Part shown: piece by piece, positions 36,560-47,680 of the stretch
Layout of the letters: every line of letters begins with the position of its first letter
Position numbering within the stretch: position 1 is the stretch's first letter
Assembly: GCA_018384065.1 (NCBI GenBank)
Contig: JAHAYL010000056.1
Span: 62,001 to 126,000, forward strand
DNA length: 64,000 nucleotides
Reading direction: 5' to 3'
Source: Oxalobacter sp.
GTDB taxonomy: Bacteria > Pseudomonadota > Gammaproteobacteria > Burkholderiales > Burkholderiaceae_D
Position numbers and translations under genes: made by a program
Notes under the pieces: generated by a model
Database searches by the model: none
What the model was told of the DNA's origin: nothing
The model's input: only the letters and a program-made list of their open reading frames with translations

Positions 36560-38695
36560 ATGCAGGAACCGCTGAGCGTCCAGCTGCTGTTGACAGTGCT
36601 GCTCGCACCGCTTGCAGGTGCGTTGCTGGCAGGACTGTCCGGTACCCGTTTCTGCAACCGCATCCTGGGCAGGAACCTTGCCAGGGCAGTTGCCATTGCT
36701 GGGGTTGCCATCTCCTGCGCCTGCTCGCTGGTGGTCCTCCATGCTGTCATGGCGGGTGCCCGTTTTGATGGCAACCTCTACACCTGGATGACATTGGGCA
36801 GGACACAGCTGGGCATCGGACTGCTCATTGATTCCCTTTCCGCCATGATGATGGCGGTCGTGACTGTCATCTCCCTCTTGGTGCACATCTATTCCATTGC
36901 CTATATGGAGGATGAAGACAGCGTCCCGCGTTTCTTTGCCTATCTTTCCCTGTTTACCTTCAGTATGCTGGCTTTGGTCATGGGCAACAATGTCATCCAG
37001 CTGTTCTTCGGTTGGGAAGCGGTCGGTGTCATGTCATACCTGCTCATCGGTTTCTGGCTGGAAAAACCGCCAGCTGTCTCAGCAGGACTGAAAGCTTTCC
37101 TGGTCAACCGGATCGGTGATTTCGGTTTCATCATCGGCATCGGAATCCTTTTCGCCTGTACAGGCACCATCCATTATCAGGACATTTTCAACAGCCGTCA
37201 TCAACTGGCAGGCGCTGTCCTGCCGGGACTTGGCATATCCGTTGTCACAGCAGCCTGTCTTTTCCTGTTCATCGGTGCCATCGGGAAATCCGCACAGTTC
37301 CCGCTGCATGTCTGGCTGCCGGATTCCATGGAAGGTCCGACCCCGGTCTCGGCGCTGATCCATGCGGCAACAATGGTCACTGCTGGCATCTTCATGGTCA
37401 GCCGGCTGTCACCGTTGTATGAACTGTCGGATACAGCATTGTCAGTCATCGTCATCATCGGTGCCATCACAGCCCTGTTCCTGGGACTGTCTGCCATGGT
37501 CCAGTCTGACATCAAGCGGGTCATCGCCTTCTCGACGCTGTCCCAGCTTGGGTACATGGTCACGGCACTGGGCGCTTCTGCCTATTCAGCCGGGGTTTTC
37601 CATCTGATGACCCATGCGTTCTTCAAGGCACTGCTCTTCCTGGCAGCTGGTTCCGTCATTCTCGCCATGTACCATGACCAGGACATCCACCATATGGGAG
37701 GCTTGGGGAAACATATGCCATGGACTTATGCCACCATGCTGGTCGGTTCACTGGCGTTGGTTGGTGCCCCATTCTTTGCCGGTTTCTATTCCAAGGAATC
37801 CATTGTCGCTGCGGTCTGGGCATCGACGGTCACAGGTTCAGGTTTTGCCGCTGTTGCCCTGATGCTCGGCCTGTTCATCACTGGATTCTATACATTCCGC
37901 CTGTTCTTCCTGGTTTTCCATGGCAGGGAACGCTTCCTGCGCCAGCAGGTCATCAACCAGCGGATGATGGCTTCCGGGGAAACAATCGAAGGCGGGGAAG
38001 GACCGGGCATGATGCCGGGAGACCGGCCGGAAGAACAGCCTTGGCTGATCCGGCTGCCCCTGCTGGTGCTGGCAGTCCCCTCAGTGGTCATCGGATTCAT
38101 CGCTGTCGGTCCCTGGCTTTTCGGTGGATTCTTCAACGATGCCATCCTCGTTGACCATGAACGCCATCCAGCGATGGGCATATTGTCTCAGCATTTCCAG
38201 GATGCCCTGCAGATGACATTGTATGAAATGCTGTCGCCCACATTCATCCTGGTGCTGGCAGGCGTTGCCGCTGCTTGGTATCTTTATGCGAAACGTCCGG
38301 TCCTGGCTGTCAGGTTCCGCAGGAAAATGCGTTTCCTGCACAGGATCCTGTATGAACAGTACTACATCAACCAGCTGTATCAGAAAGTGGTGGCAGGTGG
38401 TGCCCTGTGCCTGGGCAGCGTCTTATGGAAATGGATTGAAGTCAGGCTCATCGAAGAATGGATTATCGGGGGGCTCTGCATCAAGGGTGTGAAGAAGTTC
38501 GGACATCTGGTCTGGAAAGCCGGTGATGTCTTCGTGATAGACGGTTTTATTGTGAATGGAAGTGCCAGGCTGGTTGCCTGGACAGCCTCGATTGTCCGGC
38601 ACTTCCAGACAGGCTATATCTATCACTACATTTTTGTCATGATTGTTGGATTGCTTGGGCTGCTCTTCTGGATGCTGCCATTTGCGTTGAGATAA
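36560..38695 (+). CDS. nuoL: NADH-quinone oxidoreductase subunit L
   Basis: Distal antiporter-like proton pump with the long lateral helix. The signature LFFGWEAVGVMSYLLIGFW contains the functional Glu. The channel lysine lies in GKSAQFPLHVWLPDSMEGPTPVSALIHAATMV, followed by QSDIKRVIAFSTLSQLGYM. 711 residues, slightly longer than E. coli NuoL (613) and usual for this order. Confidence 0.97.
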   Translation: MQEPLSVQLLLTVLLAPLAGALLAGLSGTRFCNRILGRNLARAVAIAGVAISCACSLVVLHAVMAGARFDGNLYTWMTLGRTQLGIGLLIDSLSAMMMAVVTVISLLVHIYSIAYMEDEDSVPRFFAYLSLFTFSMLALVMGNNVIQLFFGWEAVGVMSYLLIGFWLEKPPAVSAGLKAFLVNRIGDFGFIIGIGILFACTGTIHYQDIFNSRHQLAGAVLPGLGISVVTAACLFLFIGAIGKSAQFPLHVWLPDSMEGPTPVSALIHAATMVTAGIFMVSRLSPLYELSDTALSVIVIIGAITALFLGLSAMVQSDIKRVIAFSTLSQLGYMVTALGASAYSAGVFHLMTHAFFKALLFLAAGSVILAMYHDQDIHHMGGLGKHMPWTYATMLVGSLALVGAPFFAGFYSKESIVAAVWASTVTGSGFAAVALMLGLFITGFYTFRLFFLVFHGRERFLRQQVINQRMMASGETIEGGEGPGMMPGDRPEEQPWLIRLPLLVLAVPSVVIGFIAVGPWLFGGFFNDAILVDHERHPAMGILSQHFQDALQMTLYEMLSPTFILVLAGVAAAWYLYAKRPVLAVRFRRKMRFLHRILYEQYYINQLYQKVVAGGALCLGSVLWKWIEVRLIEEWIIGGLCIKGVKKFGHLVWKAGDVFVIDGFIVNGSARLVAWTASIVRHFQTGYIYHYIFVMIVGLLGLLFWMLPFALR

Positions 38696-38711
38696 GGACA
38701 ACTGGAAAACT

Positions 38712-40205
38712 ATGCCTAACCTGATTTATTCAACGTTTCCCATCCTTTCACTCGCTGTCTGGGTGCCGGTGGCGTTCGGGATTCTGGTCCTGCTTGTGGG
38801 ACGGGATGAACGTGCCGGCATGGTCCGCTGGCTGTCCCTTGCCGGTTCACTGGTCAGTCTGTTGGTCACCCTGCCACTGGTTTTCCAGTTTGACCGGGAA
38901 GCGCATGGCCTGCAGTTTGTCGAAAGGCATCCCTGGATTACACTCTTCAATGTCAACTATGACCTTGGGATTGATGGCATCTCGCTCTGGCTCATCATCA
39001 TGACAGCCCTTATGCTGGTGATTGTCGTCATCGCCAGCTGGCAGGTCATCCAGACACAGGTCGCCCAGTATATGGGGGCATTCCTGATCCTGTCTGGCCT
39101 GATGATCGGCGTGTTCGCCACCTTTGACGGCCTGCTGTTCTATGTCTTCTTTGAAGCGACATTGATTCCGATGTTCATCATCATCGGACTGTGGGGAGGA
39201 GAACGCCGTATCTACGCAGCCTTCAAGTTCTTCCTCTACACCTTCCTCGGCTCACTGCCGATGCTGCTGGCACTCATCTACCTGTATCTCCAGACCCACA
39301 GCTTCAACCTTTATGACTGGTATGCACTGAAAATGCCGTTGACCCCGCAGATATGGGTCTTCCTCGCATTCCTGTCTGCATTCGCTGTCAAGATACCGAT
39401 GTGGCCGGTCCATACCTGGTTGCCGGATGCCCATGTCGAGGCACCGACAGGCGGTTCTGTCATCCTGGCGGCCATCATGCTGAAGCTCGGTGCCTATGGG
39501 TTTACCCGGTTCTCACTGCCTATTGTCCCGGATGCCTGCCGTCATCTGGACTGGCTCATCATCGCTCTGTCACTGACCGCCGTCATCTACATCGGACTGG
39601 TGGCACTGGTCCAGAAAGACATGAAGAAACTCATCGCCTACTCTTCCGTGGCGCATATGGGTTTTGTCACCCTAGGCTTCTTCCTTTTCCAGGAAAATGC
39701 GCTGGATGGCGCCATTGTCCAGATGGTTTCCCACGGTCTGGTTTCTGCTGCCATGTTCCTCTGTGCCGGGGTCATCTACGACCGGATGCATACCCGGCAG
39801 ATTGCTGATTATGGTGGTGTCGTCCATGTCATGCCACGTTTTGCCGCTTTCTTTGTCCTGTTTGCTTTCGCCAATATCGGCCTGCCGGGCACATCAGGCT
39901 TTGTCGGGGAAGTCCTTGTCATCATGGGGGCGGTCAACGTCAACCTCTGGATTGCCTGTGCCGCAGGGCTTTCCCTGGTTCTTGGCGCATCCTATACCCT
40001 CTGGATGATCAAAAGGGTGTTGTATGGACCGGTCGGCAATGAACAGGTCGCCGCATTGCAGGATATCGGTGCCCGTGAGACCCTGTTCCTGACCGTACTC
40101 GCCATCTGCATCATTGCCACCGGGGTCTATCCTGCCATCATCACCGATGCGATGCAGGTTTCTGTGGCGGACCTGATGGCATTGATAGGGCAGTCCAAAC
40201 TGTAA
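38712..40205 (+). CDS. nuoM: NADH-quinone oxidoreductase subunit M
   Basis: Antiporter-like proton pump with fourteen helices. FFEATLIPMFIIIGLWGGERR contains the conserved Glu; KIPMWPVHTWLPDAHVEAPTGGSVILA and QKDMKKLIAYSSVAHMGF hold the lysines of the channel. 497 residues. It begins 16 bases after nuoL. Confidence 0.97.
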   Translation: MPNLIYSTFPILSLAVWVPVAFGILVLLVGRDERAGMVRWLSLAGSLVSLLVTLPLVFQFDREAHGLQFVERHPWITLFNVNYDLGIDGISLWLIIMTALMLVIVVIASWQVIQTQVAQYMGAFLILSGLMIGVFATFDGLLFYVFFEATLIPMFIIIGLWGGERRIYAAFKFFLYTFLGSLPMLLALIYLYLQTHSFNLYDWYALKMPLTPQIWVFLAFLSAFAVKIPMWPVHTWLPDAHVEAPTGGSVILAAIMLKLGAYGFTRFSLPIVPDACRHLDWLIIALSLTAVIYIGLVALVQKDMKKLIAYSSVAHMGFVTLGFFLFQENALDGAIVQMVSHGLVSAAMFLCAGVIYDRMHTRQIADYGGVVHVMPRFAAFFVLFAFANIGLPGTSGFVGEVLVIMGAVNVNLWIACAAGLSLVLGASYTLWMIKRVLYGPVGNEQVAALQDIGARETLFLTVLAICIIATGVYPAIITDAMQVSVADLMALIGQSKL

Positions 40206-40219
40206 GGGGCAGATGATTC

Positions 40220-41707
40220 ATGGATGCGATGAACCTGATTCCTGCCATACCGGAGCTGATCCTGACAGCATCACTGCCCATCCTGATGCTGCTGGACCTG
40301 TCTGTGCCGCAGAGACACCGGGACATCACATTCTGGCTTTCCCTCCTCATCATCGCCGCCTGTGCAGCAGGCTCAGCCTGGCTGGCGGGTTGTTGTGGCA
40401 GCAGGGCTGTCACATTTTATGGCGCTTTCATTGCGGATGCTGTTGCCCATGTGCTCAAGCTCTGCACCTATGCGGCCATGTTCCTTACCCTGGTCTATGC
40501 CCGCCGTTACGTCAATGAACGGAACCTGACCACAGCCTATCTGGGCGGAGCGTTCTACCTGCTGGCGCTGTTCTCACTGCTCGGACAGATGACCGTCATT
40601 TCTGCCGGTGATTTCCTGACGCTTTATCTTGGCATCGAACTCATGACATTCCCGCTCTATACGCTGGCGGCCCTTAAGCGGGAAGATGGCAATGCAGTGG
40701 AAGCCGCCACCAAATATTTCATCCTGGGGGCATTGGGAACCGGCCTGATGCTCTATGGCATCTCGATGGTCTATGGCGTCACCGGCTCATTCCGGTTTGC
40801 AGGTATTGCTTCAGCCATCTCAGGTCAGTCCACCAATGGGCTGGTCATGGTCTTTGGTGTCGTGTTCATCGTCTGTGGCATCGCCTTCAAACTCGGTGCC
40901 GTACCGTTCCATATGTGGCTGCCGGATGTCTTTGAAGGTGTTCCGACAGCAGTGACGCTGCTGGTTGCCGGTGCACCGAAACTGGCGGGTTTTGCCGTCT
41001 GCCTGCGCATTTTGGGTCAGGGCCTGCTGCCGATGGCACTTGACTGGCAGCCGATGCTCATCGTTGTTTCCATCCTCTCCATGGCGCTTGGCAACCTTGC
41101 CGCCATCATGCAGAAAAACATCAAGCGGATGCTGGCGTATTCCACCATCTCACATATGGGGTATATGCTGATCGGGATGCTGTCAGGTGTCAGGATGACT
41201 GGTGAAGGAGGTGTCTCCTATACCGCTTACGGCGCTTCCATGTATTACACCGTCGTCTATATCCTGGCATCGCTTGGGGCATTCGGTGTCATCATGGCAC
41301 TGTCCCAGAACGGCAAGGAAGCAGAGAAACTCGACGATTACAAAGGGTTGCACCGCCGGAATCCCTGGATGGCATTGACCATGATGGTCTGCATGTTTTC
41401 CTTTGCCGGGGTGCCGCCGCTGGTTGGCTTCTACGGCAAGGTCGCCGTCTTCCAGGCAGCCATTGATGCCGGGCTGACCTGGCTTGCCGTCATCGGCATC
41501 CTCTTTGCCGTTGTTGGCGGCTTCTTCTACCTGCGGGTCGTCAAGTTCATGTACCTGGATGCCCCTGCTGATGGTTCCCGGGTCACTGTTCCGAAAGATA
41601 CTGGTATTGCCCTGCTGGTCAATGGTGCGCTTATTATCCTCTTTGGTGTCTTGCCTGGACCATTGATGGATTGGTGCATCGAGACAGTCTGTCTCTCGTT
41701 CATCTGA
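40220..41707 (+). CDS. nuoN: NADH-quinone oxidoreductase subunit N
   Basis: Third antiporter-like proton pump and last gene of the operon. YLGIELMTFPLYTLAALKRED has the conserved Glu; KLGAVPFHMWLPDVFEGVPTAVTLL and QKNIKRMLAYSTISHMGYML hold the channel lysines. 495 residues. No clear terminator was found before aroC, 106 bases on. Confidence 0.97.
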   Translation: MDAMNLIPAIPELILTASLPILMLLDLSVPQRHRDITFWLSLLIIAACAAGSAWLAGCCGSRAVTFYGAFIADAVAHVLKLCTYAAMFLTLVYARRYVNERNLTTAYLGGAFYLLALFSLLGQMTVISAGDFLTLYLGIELMTFPLYTLAALKREDGNAVEAATKYFILGALGTGLMLYGISMVYGVTGSFRFAGIASAISGQSTNGLVMVFGVVFIVCGIAFKLGAVPFHMWLPDVFEGVPTAVTLLVAGAPKLAGFAVCLRILGQGLLPMALDWQPMLIVVSILSMALGNLAAIMQKNIKRMLAYSTISHMGYMLIGMLSGVRMTGEGGVSYTAYGASMYYTVVYILASLGAFGVIMALSQNGKEAEKLDDYKGLHRRNPWMALTMMVCMFSFAGVPPLVGFYGKVAVFQAAIDAGLTWLAVIGILFAVVGGFFYLRVVKFMYLDAPADGSRVTVPKDTGIALLVNGALIILFGVLPGPLMDWCIETVCLSFI

Positions 41708-41813
41708 CAGATTGACCAACCATCCCTGTTACCATGAGCCGGTTTTCAATGGCAGACATAGCTCATGCTAAAATTCCTTCTTTATCCCTCTCATCATCGA
41801 AACGGACATTACT

Positions 41814-42941
41814 ATGGCAGGCAACACATTCGGTAAATGGTTCACCGTCACAACCTTCGGTGAATCCCACGGTCCCGCATTGGGCTGCATCATCGACGGA
41901 TGCCCGCCTGGTATGGCACTTTCCGAAGCAGATATCCAACATGACCTTGACCGCCGCCGTCCGGGGAGTTCCCGTTTTGTGACCCAGCGCCGTGAACCGG
42001 ATGCTGTCAGGATCCTGTCCGGTGTCTATGAAGGCAAGACCACGGGGACACCGATTGCGCTGATGATTGAGAACCAGGACCAGCGCAGCAAGGATTACAG
42101 CAGGATAGCAGAGGTTTTCCGTCCTGCACACGGGGATTACACCTACTTCATGAAGTACGGTATCCGTGACCCTCGGGGAGGCGGACGTTCCTCTGCACGC
42201 CTGACCGCCGCTACAGTGGCTGCAGGTGCTGTAGCGAAAAAATGGCTGAAAGACCAGTTTGGCACCGGAATCCATGCCTGCCTGTCCCAGCTGGGGACCA
42301 TACCGGTGCCTTTCAAGGCATGGGAACACACCGCAGGCAATCCCTTCTTTGCCGCAACCGATGACAAGGAACTGCTTGCCGCCATGGAAAACGCCATGGA
42401 CGCTCTCCGCCGTGAAGGGGATTCAATCGGGGCAAAAGTCGAGATTGCCGCTACTGGCGTGCCCGTCGGTTTGGGCAGTCCGCTGGCAGAAAAACTGGAT
42501 GCGGAGATTGCCGCCGCCATGATGGGCATCAATGCCGTCAAGGGCGTGGAAATCGGCGATGGCTTTGCCGCTGTCGCACAGAAAGGCTCGGAACATGGCG
42601 ATGCCATCCTGCCGGATGGTTTTGCCAGCAACCATGCCGGCGGCATCCTTGCAGGCATTTCCACCGGGCAGGACATCCGGGTCGCCATCGCAGTGAAACC
42701 GACCCCCTCCATCCGCCTGCCCCGTCAGTCAGTGGATACCCGTGGAGAACCGGTGACCGTTGAGACAACCGGACGGCATGACCCCTGTGTCGGTATCCGT
42801 GCCGTACCCGTTGCGGAAGCCATGCTTGCGCTGGTGCTGATGGATGCTGTCCTGCAGTACCGCGCCCAGTGTACTGATGTGCAGGTCCCGTTGACACCGG
42901 TGCAGGGAACCCTGCCAAAAGCCAAACCATCCGCTGACTGA
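41814..42941 (+). CDS. aroC: Chorismate synthase
   Basis: Last step of the shikimate pathway: 5-enolpyruvylshikimate 3-phosphate to chorismate, using reduced FMN. Signatures [46 protein letters not shown], and the C-terminal region [14 protein letters not shown]. 375 residues. It feeds the tryptophan and folate genes further along the window. The following MFS gene begins 8 bases after its stop. Confidence 0.97.
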   Translation: MAGNTFGKWFTVTTFGESHGPALGCIIDGCPPGMALSEADIQHDLDRRRPGSSRFVTQRREPDAVRILSGVYEGKTTGTPIALMIENQDQRSKDYSRIAEVFRPAHGDYTYFMKYGIRDPRGGGRSSARLTAATVAAGAVAKKWLKDQFGTGIHACLSQLGTIPVPFKAWEHTAGNPFFAATDDKELLAAMENAMDALRREGDSIGAKVEIAATGVPVGLGSPLAEKLDAEIAAAMMGINAVKGVEIGDGFAAVAQKGSEHGDAILPDGFASNHAGGILAGISTGQDIRVAIAVKPTPSIRLPRQSVDTRGEPVTVETTGRHDPCVGIRAVPVAEAMLALVLMDAVLQYRAQCTDVQVPLTPVQGTLPKAKPSAD

Positions 42942-42949
42942 CGCTGATT

Positions 42950-44116
42950 GTGACACGGAAAAAAGACTGGCCTGAACAGGCGTTCGGTTTCGGGGCGTTC
43001 TATTTCGCCTATTACAGCTTTGTCGGCGTTTTCCCCGCTTATGTCACACTGTACCTGTCTTTCCGGGAGATTGGCCCCTTTGAAATCGGTATGCTGATGG
43101 CGGTGATGCAGGGGACCCGCATCATCGGGCCCACCCTCTGGGGATGGCTGGCAGACCTGACCGGCAGGCGTGACCGGATGCTCCAACTGACTGCCGCCGC
43201 TGCATTGGTGGTGTTCATCGGATTCTTCTTCCCGGGCAAATTCTGGTATTTCATCATTTTCATGTTTGCTGTCAACATCTTCACCAGTGCGCAGGGACCG
43301 CTGTCCGACACCCTGATCCTTGGCGAGATGCGGAACGACATGTCCCGCTATGGGCAGCTCCGCCTATGGGGATCCATCGGTTATATCGTCATGACTGCTA
43401 TAGCAGGTTATATCTTTGAAAAGGCGGGTATCGCCTGTATGCCATGGCTGGGGGCGGCTATCCTGGGCATCACGCTCATCATCAGCCTCAGGCTCCACCA
43501 GACACCTTCTGTGGAACCCGTCCAGGAAAAAGCCTCCATCTGGCAGGTCCTGTTCAAGAAGGAAATCGTGGCATTCCTGGTTTCCGCCTTCTTCATGCAG
43601 GCGGCACATGCCTCGCTCTATTCATTCTATTCGCTCTATCTGGCAGACCTTGGGTATGGCAGTATCACCATCGGCCTGATGTGGGCATCCGGAGCGGCGG
43701 CAGAAATCCTTTTCTTCATCTTCCATGACCCGATCATCAAGCGGGTCGGGGTCAAATGGCTGCTGCTGGGCAGCCTGCTTATTGCCGTCGTCCGTTTCCT
43801 GATGATTGGATTCGGTGCCATTGCATTCCTGATACTCGCTGTTGCGCAGATCCTTCATGCGGCGACCTTCGGTGCCCATCATGTCGCTTCCATCTTCATG
43901 GTGCGGAAATGGTTCCCGGGTGCTTTGCAGGCAAGGGGACAGGCAATCTATATCAGCGCATCATGGGGGATCGGTGGCACACTCGGTGCTTTCCTGCTGT
44001 CATTCGTCTGGGCAGGGATGCCCCATGAAGCCATCTACTGGTGCGCTGCCGCCGCCGCATTGGTAGGGTTCATCGCCGCATGGCTCGCCTGCCGCTGGGA
44101 TAAACAGGTTGCCTGA
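42950..44116 (+). CDS. MFS transporter (MFS_1-like/HcaT-like group)
   Basis: A 388-residue inner-membrane transporter with twelve helices. GWLADLTGRRDRML is the motif after helix 2. The pattern FAYYSFVGVFPAYVTLYL, SRYGQLRLWGSIGYI and QARGQAIYISASWGIGGTLG belongs to the group that includes HcaT (3-phenylpropionate) and nucleoside transporters. The start is GTG at 42950, 8 bases after aroC, and co-transcription is likely. The aroC-MFS pair is common in Burkholderiales, but the substrate is unknown; I see no reason to tie it to shikimate compounds beyond position. Confidence 0.85.
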   Translation: MTRKKDWPEQAFGFGAFYFAYYSFVGVFPAYVTLYLSFREIGPFEIGMLMAVMQGTRIIGPTLWGWLADLTGRRDRMLQLTAAAALVVFIGFFFPGKFWYFIIFMFAVNIFTSAQGPLSDTLILGEMRNDMSRYGQLRLWGSIGYIVMTAIAGYIFEKAGIACMPWLGAAILGITLIISLRLHQTPSVEPVQEKASIWQVLFKKEIVAFLVSAFFMQAAHASLYSFYSLYLADLGYGSITIGLMWASGAAAEILFFIFHDPIIKRVGVKWLLLGSLLIAVVRFLMIGFGAIAFLILAVAQILHAATFGAHHVASIFMVRKWFPGALQARGQAIYISASWGIGGTLGAFLLSFVWAGMPHEAIYWCAAAAALVGFIAAWLACRWDKQVA

Positions 44117-44206
44117 CAGGCTGTTGCCCTTCCTTGTTCCTGAACAGGATACAGGGCAAATGTGGCATAATTAAAAGCTATCCAGAACAACAGGTGAAAA
44201 GACATC

Positions 44207-45607
44207 ATGGCGAAGACCCTTTACGACAAACTCTGGGAATCCCACATCGTTGATACCGAAAAAGACGGTACCACAGTCCTTTACATTGACCGGCAGCTGC
44301 TGCATGAAGTCACCAGTCCGCAGGCATTTGAAGGGCTCCGTATGGCAGGACGTAAACCATGGCGGAATTCCGCCAACCTTCTGGTTGCGGACCATAACGT
44401 CTCCACCCAGGACCGCAACGGTCCTATCAAGGATCCGGTTTCCCGTTTACAGATTGAGACTTTGGATGCCAATGCCAAGGAATTTGGCCTGACCTATTTC
44501 AACATGCACGACAAACGTCAGGGGATTGTCCATGTCATCGGACCGGAGCAGGGGGCGACCCTGCCGGGCATGACCGTTGTCTGTGGTGATTCCCATACTG
44601 CGACCCACGGGGCCTTCGGGGCATTGGCACATGGTATCGGTACCTCTGAGGTGGAACATGTCCTGGCAACCCAGACATTGCTGGCACGCAAGATGAAAAC
44701 CATGCTGGTCAAGGTCGAAGGGACATTGCAGCCAGGTGTCTCTGCCAAGGATATCGCTTTGGCAGTCATCGGCAAGATCGGGACAGCGGGTGGTACCGGC
44801 TGTGCAATGGAATTTGCAGGTTCCGCCATCCGTGCACTGTCGATGGAAGGCAGGATGACCCTCTGCAACATGGCGATTGAGGCTGGGGCAAGGGCTGGGC
44901 TTGTGGCGGTTGACCAGACCACCATCGACTATGTCAAGGGACGTCCTTATGCGCCGAAAGGCGACCAGTGGGAAAAGGCGGCCGCTTACTGGAGCACCCT
45001 GCATTCAGACCCTGATGCCGTGTTCGATTTCACCGTTGAACTCGATGCTGCGGAAATCAAACCCCAGGTCACCTGGGGAACCTCACCGGAAATGGTTGTC
45101 TCCATTGAAGACCGGGTGCCGGATCCAGCTGATGAGAAAGACCCCGTCCGCCGTGATGCCATGGTCCGTGCATTGAAATACATCGGTCTTGAAGCCGGTA
45201 CCCCGATGGAAAGCATTATGGTTGATAAAGTCTTCATCGGTTCCTGTACCAATGGCCGCATTGAAGACATGCGTGCCGCAGCAGCAGTTGTCAAAGGCAA
45301 GAAAAAAGCGCCGAACGTCAAGCAGGCACTGGTTGTTCCCGGTTCTGGCCTGGTCAAGGAACAGGCAGAGAAAGAAGGATTGGACAAGATTTTCAGGGAT
45401 GCCGGTTTTGAATGGCGTGAGGCAGGCTGTTCCATGTGCCTGGCAATGAACGATGACCGGCTGGCACCCGGTGAACGCTGTGCGTCCACCTCCAACCGGA
45501 ACTTTGAGGGCAGGCAAGGACAGAACAGCAGGACCCATCTGGTGTCGCCTGCGATGGCGGCAGCGGCGGGGATTGCAGGCCACTTTGTGGATGTCCGTAA
45601 ACTCTAG
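44207..45607 (+). CDS. leuC: 3-isopropylmalate dehydratase, large subunit
   Basis: Isomerises 2- to 3-isopropylmalate in leucine synthesis, with LeuD. Aconitase-type [4Fe-4S] enzyme: [41 protein letters not shown] and CSMCLAMN hold the ligands, and [15 protein letters not shown] is the substrate region. 466 residues. A possible -10 CATAAT lies near 44166, 36 bases before the ATG. First gene of leuC-(small ORF)-leuD-leuB-asd. Confidence 0.97.
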   Translation: MAKTLYDKLWESHIVDTEKDGTTVLYIDRQLLHEVTSPQAFEGLRMAGRKPWRNSANLLVADHNVSTQDRNGPIKDPVSRLQIETLDANAKEFGLTYFNMHDKRQGIVHVIGPEQGATLPGMTVVCGDSHTATHGAFGALAHGIGTSEVEHVLATQTLLARKMKTMLVKVEGTLQPGVSAKDIALAVIGKIGTAGGTGCAMEFAGSAIRALSMEGRMTLCNMAIEAGARAGLVAVDQTTIDYVKGRPYAPKGDQWEKAAAYWSTLHSDPDAVFDFTVELDAAEIKPQVTWGTSPEMVVSIEDRVPDPADEKDPVRRDAMVRALKYIGLEAGTPMESIMVDKVFIGSCTNGRIEDMRAAAAVVKGKKKAPNVKQALVVPGSGLVKEQAEKEGLDKIFRDAGFEWREAGCSMCLAMNDDRLAPGERCASTSNRNFEGRQGQNSRTHLVSPAMAAAAGIAGHFVDVRKL

Positions 45608-45621
45608 GAAAACCGACGGCG

Positions 45622-45753
45622 ATGAAATTCATCAAGATCATCACCTACATGCTTGCTGTTGTGACATTGGTCTTTGCCTGTTACACCTTCTTGGGCAAAG
45701 GCGATAAGCCGCAGCGTGCAGAGACATCGGCAATCGTCAATGTCGCAAGATGA
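45622..45753 (+). CDS. Small membrane or lipoprotein ORF between leuC and leuD (43 aa)
   Basis: MKFIKIITYMLAVVTLVFAC begins a 43-residue chain with a short hydrophobic helix, then KGDKPQRAETSAIVNVAR. The cysteine at position 20 follows a helix as in a lipoprotein signal, but phenylalanine at -2 is atypical, so a plain membrane anchor is also possible. In many Burkholderiales an entericidin-like small lipoprotein gene sits in this very gap, so the position is conserved even though the sequence is not obviously that family. It lies in the same direction, 14 bases after leuC. Confidence 0.5.
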   Translation: MKFIKIITYMLAVVTLVFACYTFLGKGDKPQRAETSAIVNVAR

Positions 45754-45849
45754 CTGGATGAAAGGAAAGAAAGGATCCGGGATGTCTTCCAGGACGTTCC
45801 ATCACTGGCTGGAAGCAGTCAGATGAAAAAAACAACCAATAGGTGAAGC

Positions 45850-46497
45850 ATGGAAAAATTTACCGTACATCAAGGAATTGTCGCACCGATGGACCGTGTC
45901 AACGTTGACACCGATGCCATCATCCCGAAGCAGTTCCTGAAATCCATCAAGCGGACAGGCTTCGGGCAGAACCTGTTCGATGAGTGGCGCTACCTCGACC
46001 ATGGGGAACCGGGCATGGACTGTTCCACCCGTCCGGTCAATCCCGAGTTTGTCCTGAACCAGCCACGTTATGCCGGCGCCTCCATCCTGATTGCCCGTGA
46101 GAATTTCGGGTGCGGCTCTTCGCGTGAACATGCGCCGTGGGCACTGCAGCAGTATGGCTTCCGTGCCATCATCGCGCCGACATTCGCCGATATCTTCTTC
46201 AACAACTCATTCAAGAACGGTCTGCTGCTCATCAGGCTGTCTGAAAAGCAGGTTGATGACCTGTTCAAACTGGTCAATGCCAATCCAGGCTTCAGCCTGA
46301 CCATTGACCTGGAGGGCTGCCAGATCATCAATGCGGACTTCAACATCAAGATACCGTTTGAGATTGATCCGTTCCGCCAGTACTGCCTGCTTAATGGGTT
46401 GGACGATATCGGCCTGACCCTGCGCAAGTCAGACAAGATTGCTGAATTTGAGAAACAGCATATCGCTGACCAGCCTTGGCTGGCGAACACCATCTGA
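45850..46497 (+). CDS. leuD: 3-isopropylmalate dehydratase, small subunit
   Basis: Swivelling domain that completes the LeuC active site. Signatures [39 protein letters not shown] and [20 protein letters not shown]. 215 residues, normal. The ATG at 45850 follows AATAGGTGAAGC. Confidence 0.97.
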   Translation: MEKFTVHQGIVAPMDRVNVDTDAIIPKQFLKSIKRTGFGQNLFDEWRYLDHGEPGMDCSTRPVNPEFVLNQPRYAGASILIARENFGCGSSREHAPWALQQYGFRAIIAPTFADIFFNNSFKNGLLLIRLSEKQVDDLFKLVNANPGFSLTIDLEGCQIINADFNIKIPFEIDPFRQYCLLNGLDDIGLTLRKSDKIAEFEKQHIADQPWLANTI

Positions 46498-46574
46498 GCG
46501 GACATCGTAGATACAACCATTGATAAACAGGACAGGCCAGCTGTTTGGGCAGGCCAGTCCAGAAGAGGGAAAAC

Positions 46575-47642
46575 ATGAAAATTGCAATTCTGCCGGGTGA
46601 CGGCATTGGTCCAGAAATCATGAACGAAGCAGTGCGTGTCCTGAATGCACTTGGCGAGAACTTTGAAATGGAATGGGCAGACGTCGGCGGTGTCGGCTAT
46701 GCCAACCATGGCCATCCGCTGCCAGAAAGCACCCTGAAACTGGCACAGGAAGCTGATGCCGTCCTGTTCGGTGCGGTCGGTGATTTCAAATACGACAACC
46801 TGGAACGGGCACTGCGCCCAGAACAGGCAATCCTTGGCCTGCGCAAGAACCTGAAACTGTTCGCCAACCTGCGTCCAGCCATCCTGTATCCAGAACTGGC
46901 AGGTGCTTCCACCCTGAAACCGGAAATCGTCTCTGGTCTGGACCTGCTGATAGTCCGTGAACTGACAGGTGACATCTATTTCGGTCAGCCAAGGGGGCGC
47001 CGTGCTGCACCGGATGGCGCTTTCAAAGGTGCAGTCGAAGGTTTCGACACAATGCGTTATTCTGAACCCGAAATCCGCCGTATCGCCCATGTCGGTTTCC
47101 AGACCGCCATGAAGCGGGGCAAGAAACTGACTTCGGTCGACAAGGCGAATGTGCTGGAAACTTCCCAGCTCTGGCGTGAAACCGTCATTGATGTGGCGAA
47201 AGAATATCCGGAAGTCAAGCTTGACCATATGTATGTGGACAATGCCGCCATGCAGCTTGTCCGTGCACCGAAAGAACTCGATGTCGTCCTGACCGGCAAC
47301 ATCTTCGGTGACATCCTGTCTGATGCCGCCGCCATGCTGACCGGTTCCATCGGGATGCTGGCATCCGCATCCCTGGATGAAAGCGGCAAAGGGCTGTATG
47401 AACCTTCCCACGGTTCCGCACCGGACATCGCAGGCAAGGGCATTGCCAATCCATTGGCGCAGATCCTGTCCGCTGCCATGATGCTCCGCTATTCCTTCAA
47501 CATGAATGACCAGGCAGACCGCATCGAAAGTGCCATCAAGAAAGTCCTGGCAAGCGGCCTGCGCACCGGTGACATCTACGAACCTGGCTGCCAGCGTGTC
47601 GGCACCAAAGAAATGGGCGATGCTGTTGTTGCAGCACTGTAA
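46575..47642 (+). CDS. leuB: 3-isopropylmalate dehydrogenase
   Basis: NAD-dependent oxidative decarboxylation in leucine synthesis. [14 protein letters not shown] at the start; catalytic/metal residues in [29 protein letters not shown] and [12 protein letters not shown]; the NAD loop region [17 protein letters not shown]. 355 residues. The start at 46575 follows AGAAGAGGGAAAAC; an ATG 30 bases upstream is in frame but unlikely. Confidence 0.97.
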   Translation: MKIAILPGDGIGPEIMNEAVRVLNALGENFEMEWADVGGVGYANHGHPLPESTLKLAQEADAVLFGAVGDFKYDNLERALRPEQAILGLRKNLKLFANLRPAILYPELAGASTLKPEIVSGLDLLIVRELTGDIYFGQPRGRRAAPDGAFKGAVEGFDTMRYSEPEIRRIAHVGFQTAMKRGKKLTSVDKANVLETSQLWRETVIDVAKEYPEVKLDHMYVDNAAMQLVRAPKELDVVLTGNIFGDILSDAAAMLTGSIGMLASASLDESGKGLYEPSHGSAPDIAGKGIANPLAQILSAAMMLRYSFNMNDQADRIESAIKKVLASGLRTGDIYEPGCQRVGTKEMGDAVVAAL

Positions 47643-47680
47643 ACAGGCAGGACAGGCAAACCATTGAACAGGGGATTGAA

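Noticed and set aside
44124-44160. Stem TTGCCCT/AGGGCAA before leuC as a leucine attenuator
   Set aside because: No leader peptide with Leu codons and no T-run; more likely the end of the preceding MFS transcript or chance.
46068-47411. A 447-codon open frame on the minus strand
   Set aside because: It lies fully antisense to leuD and leuB, which are unmistakable. The residues are rich in Cys, His and Gln in a way typical of reverse reading of coding DNA.
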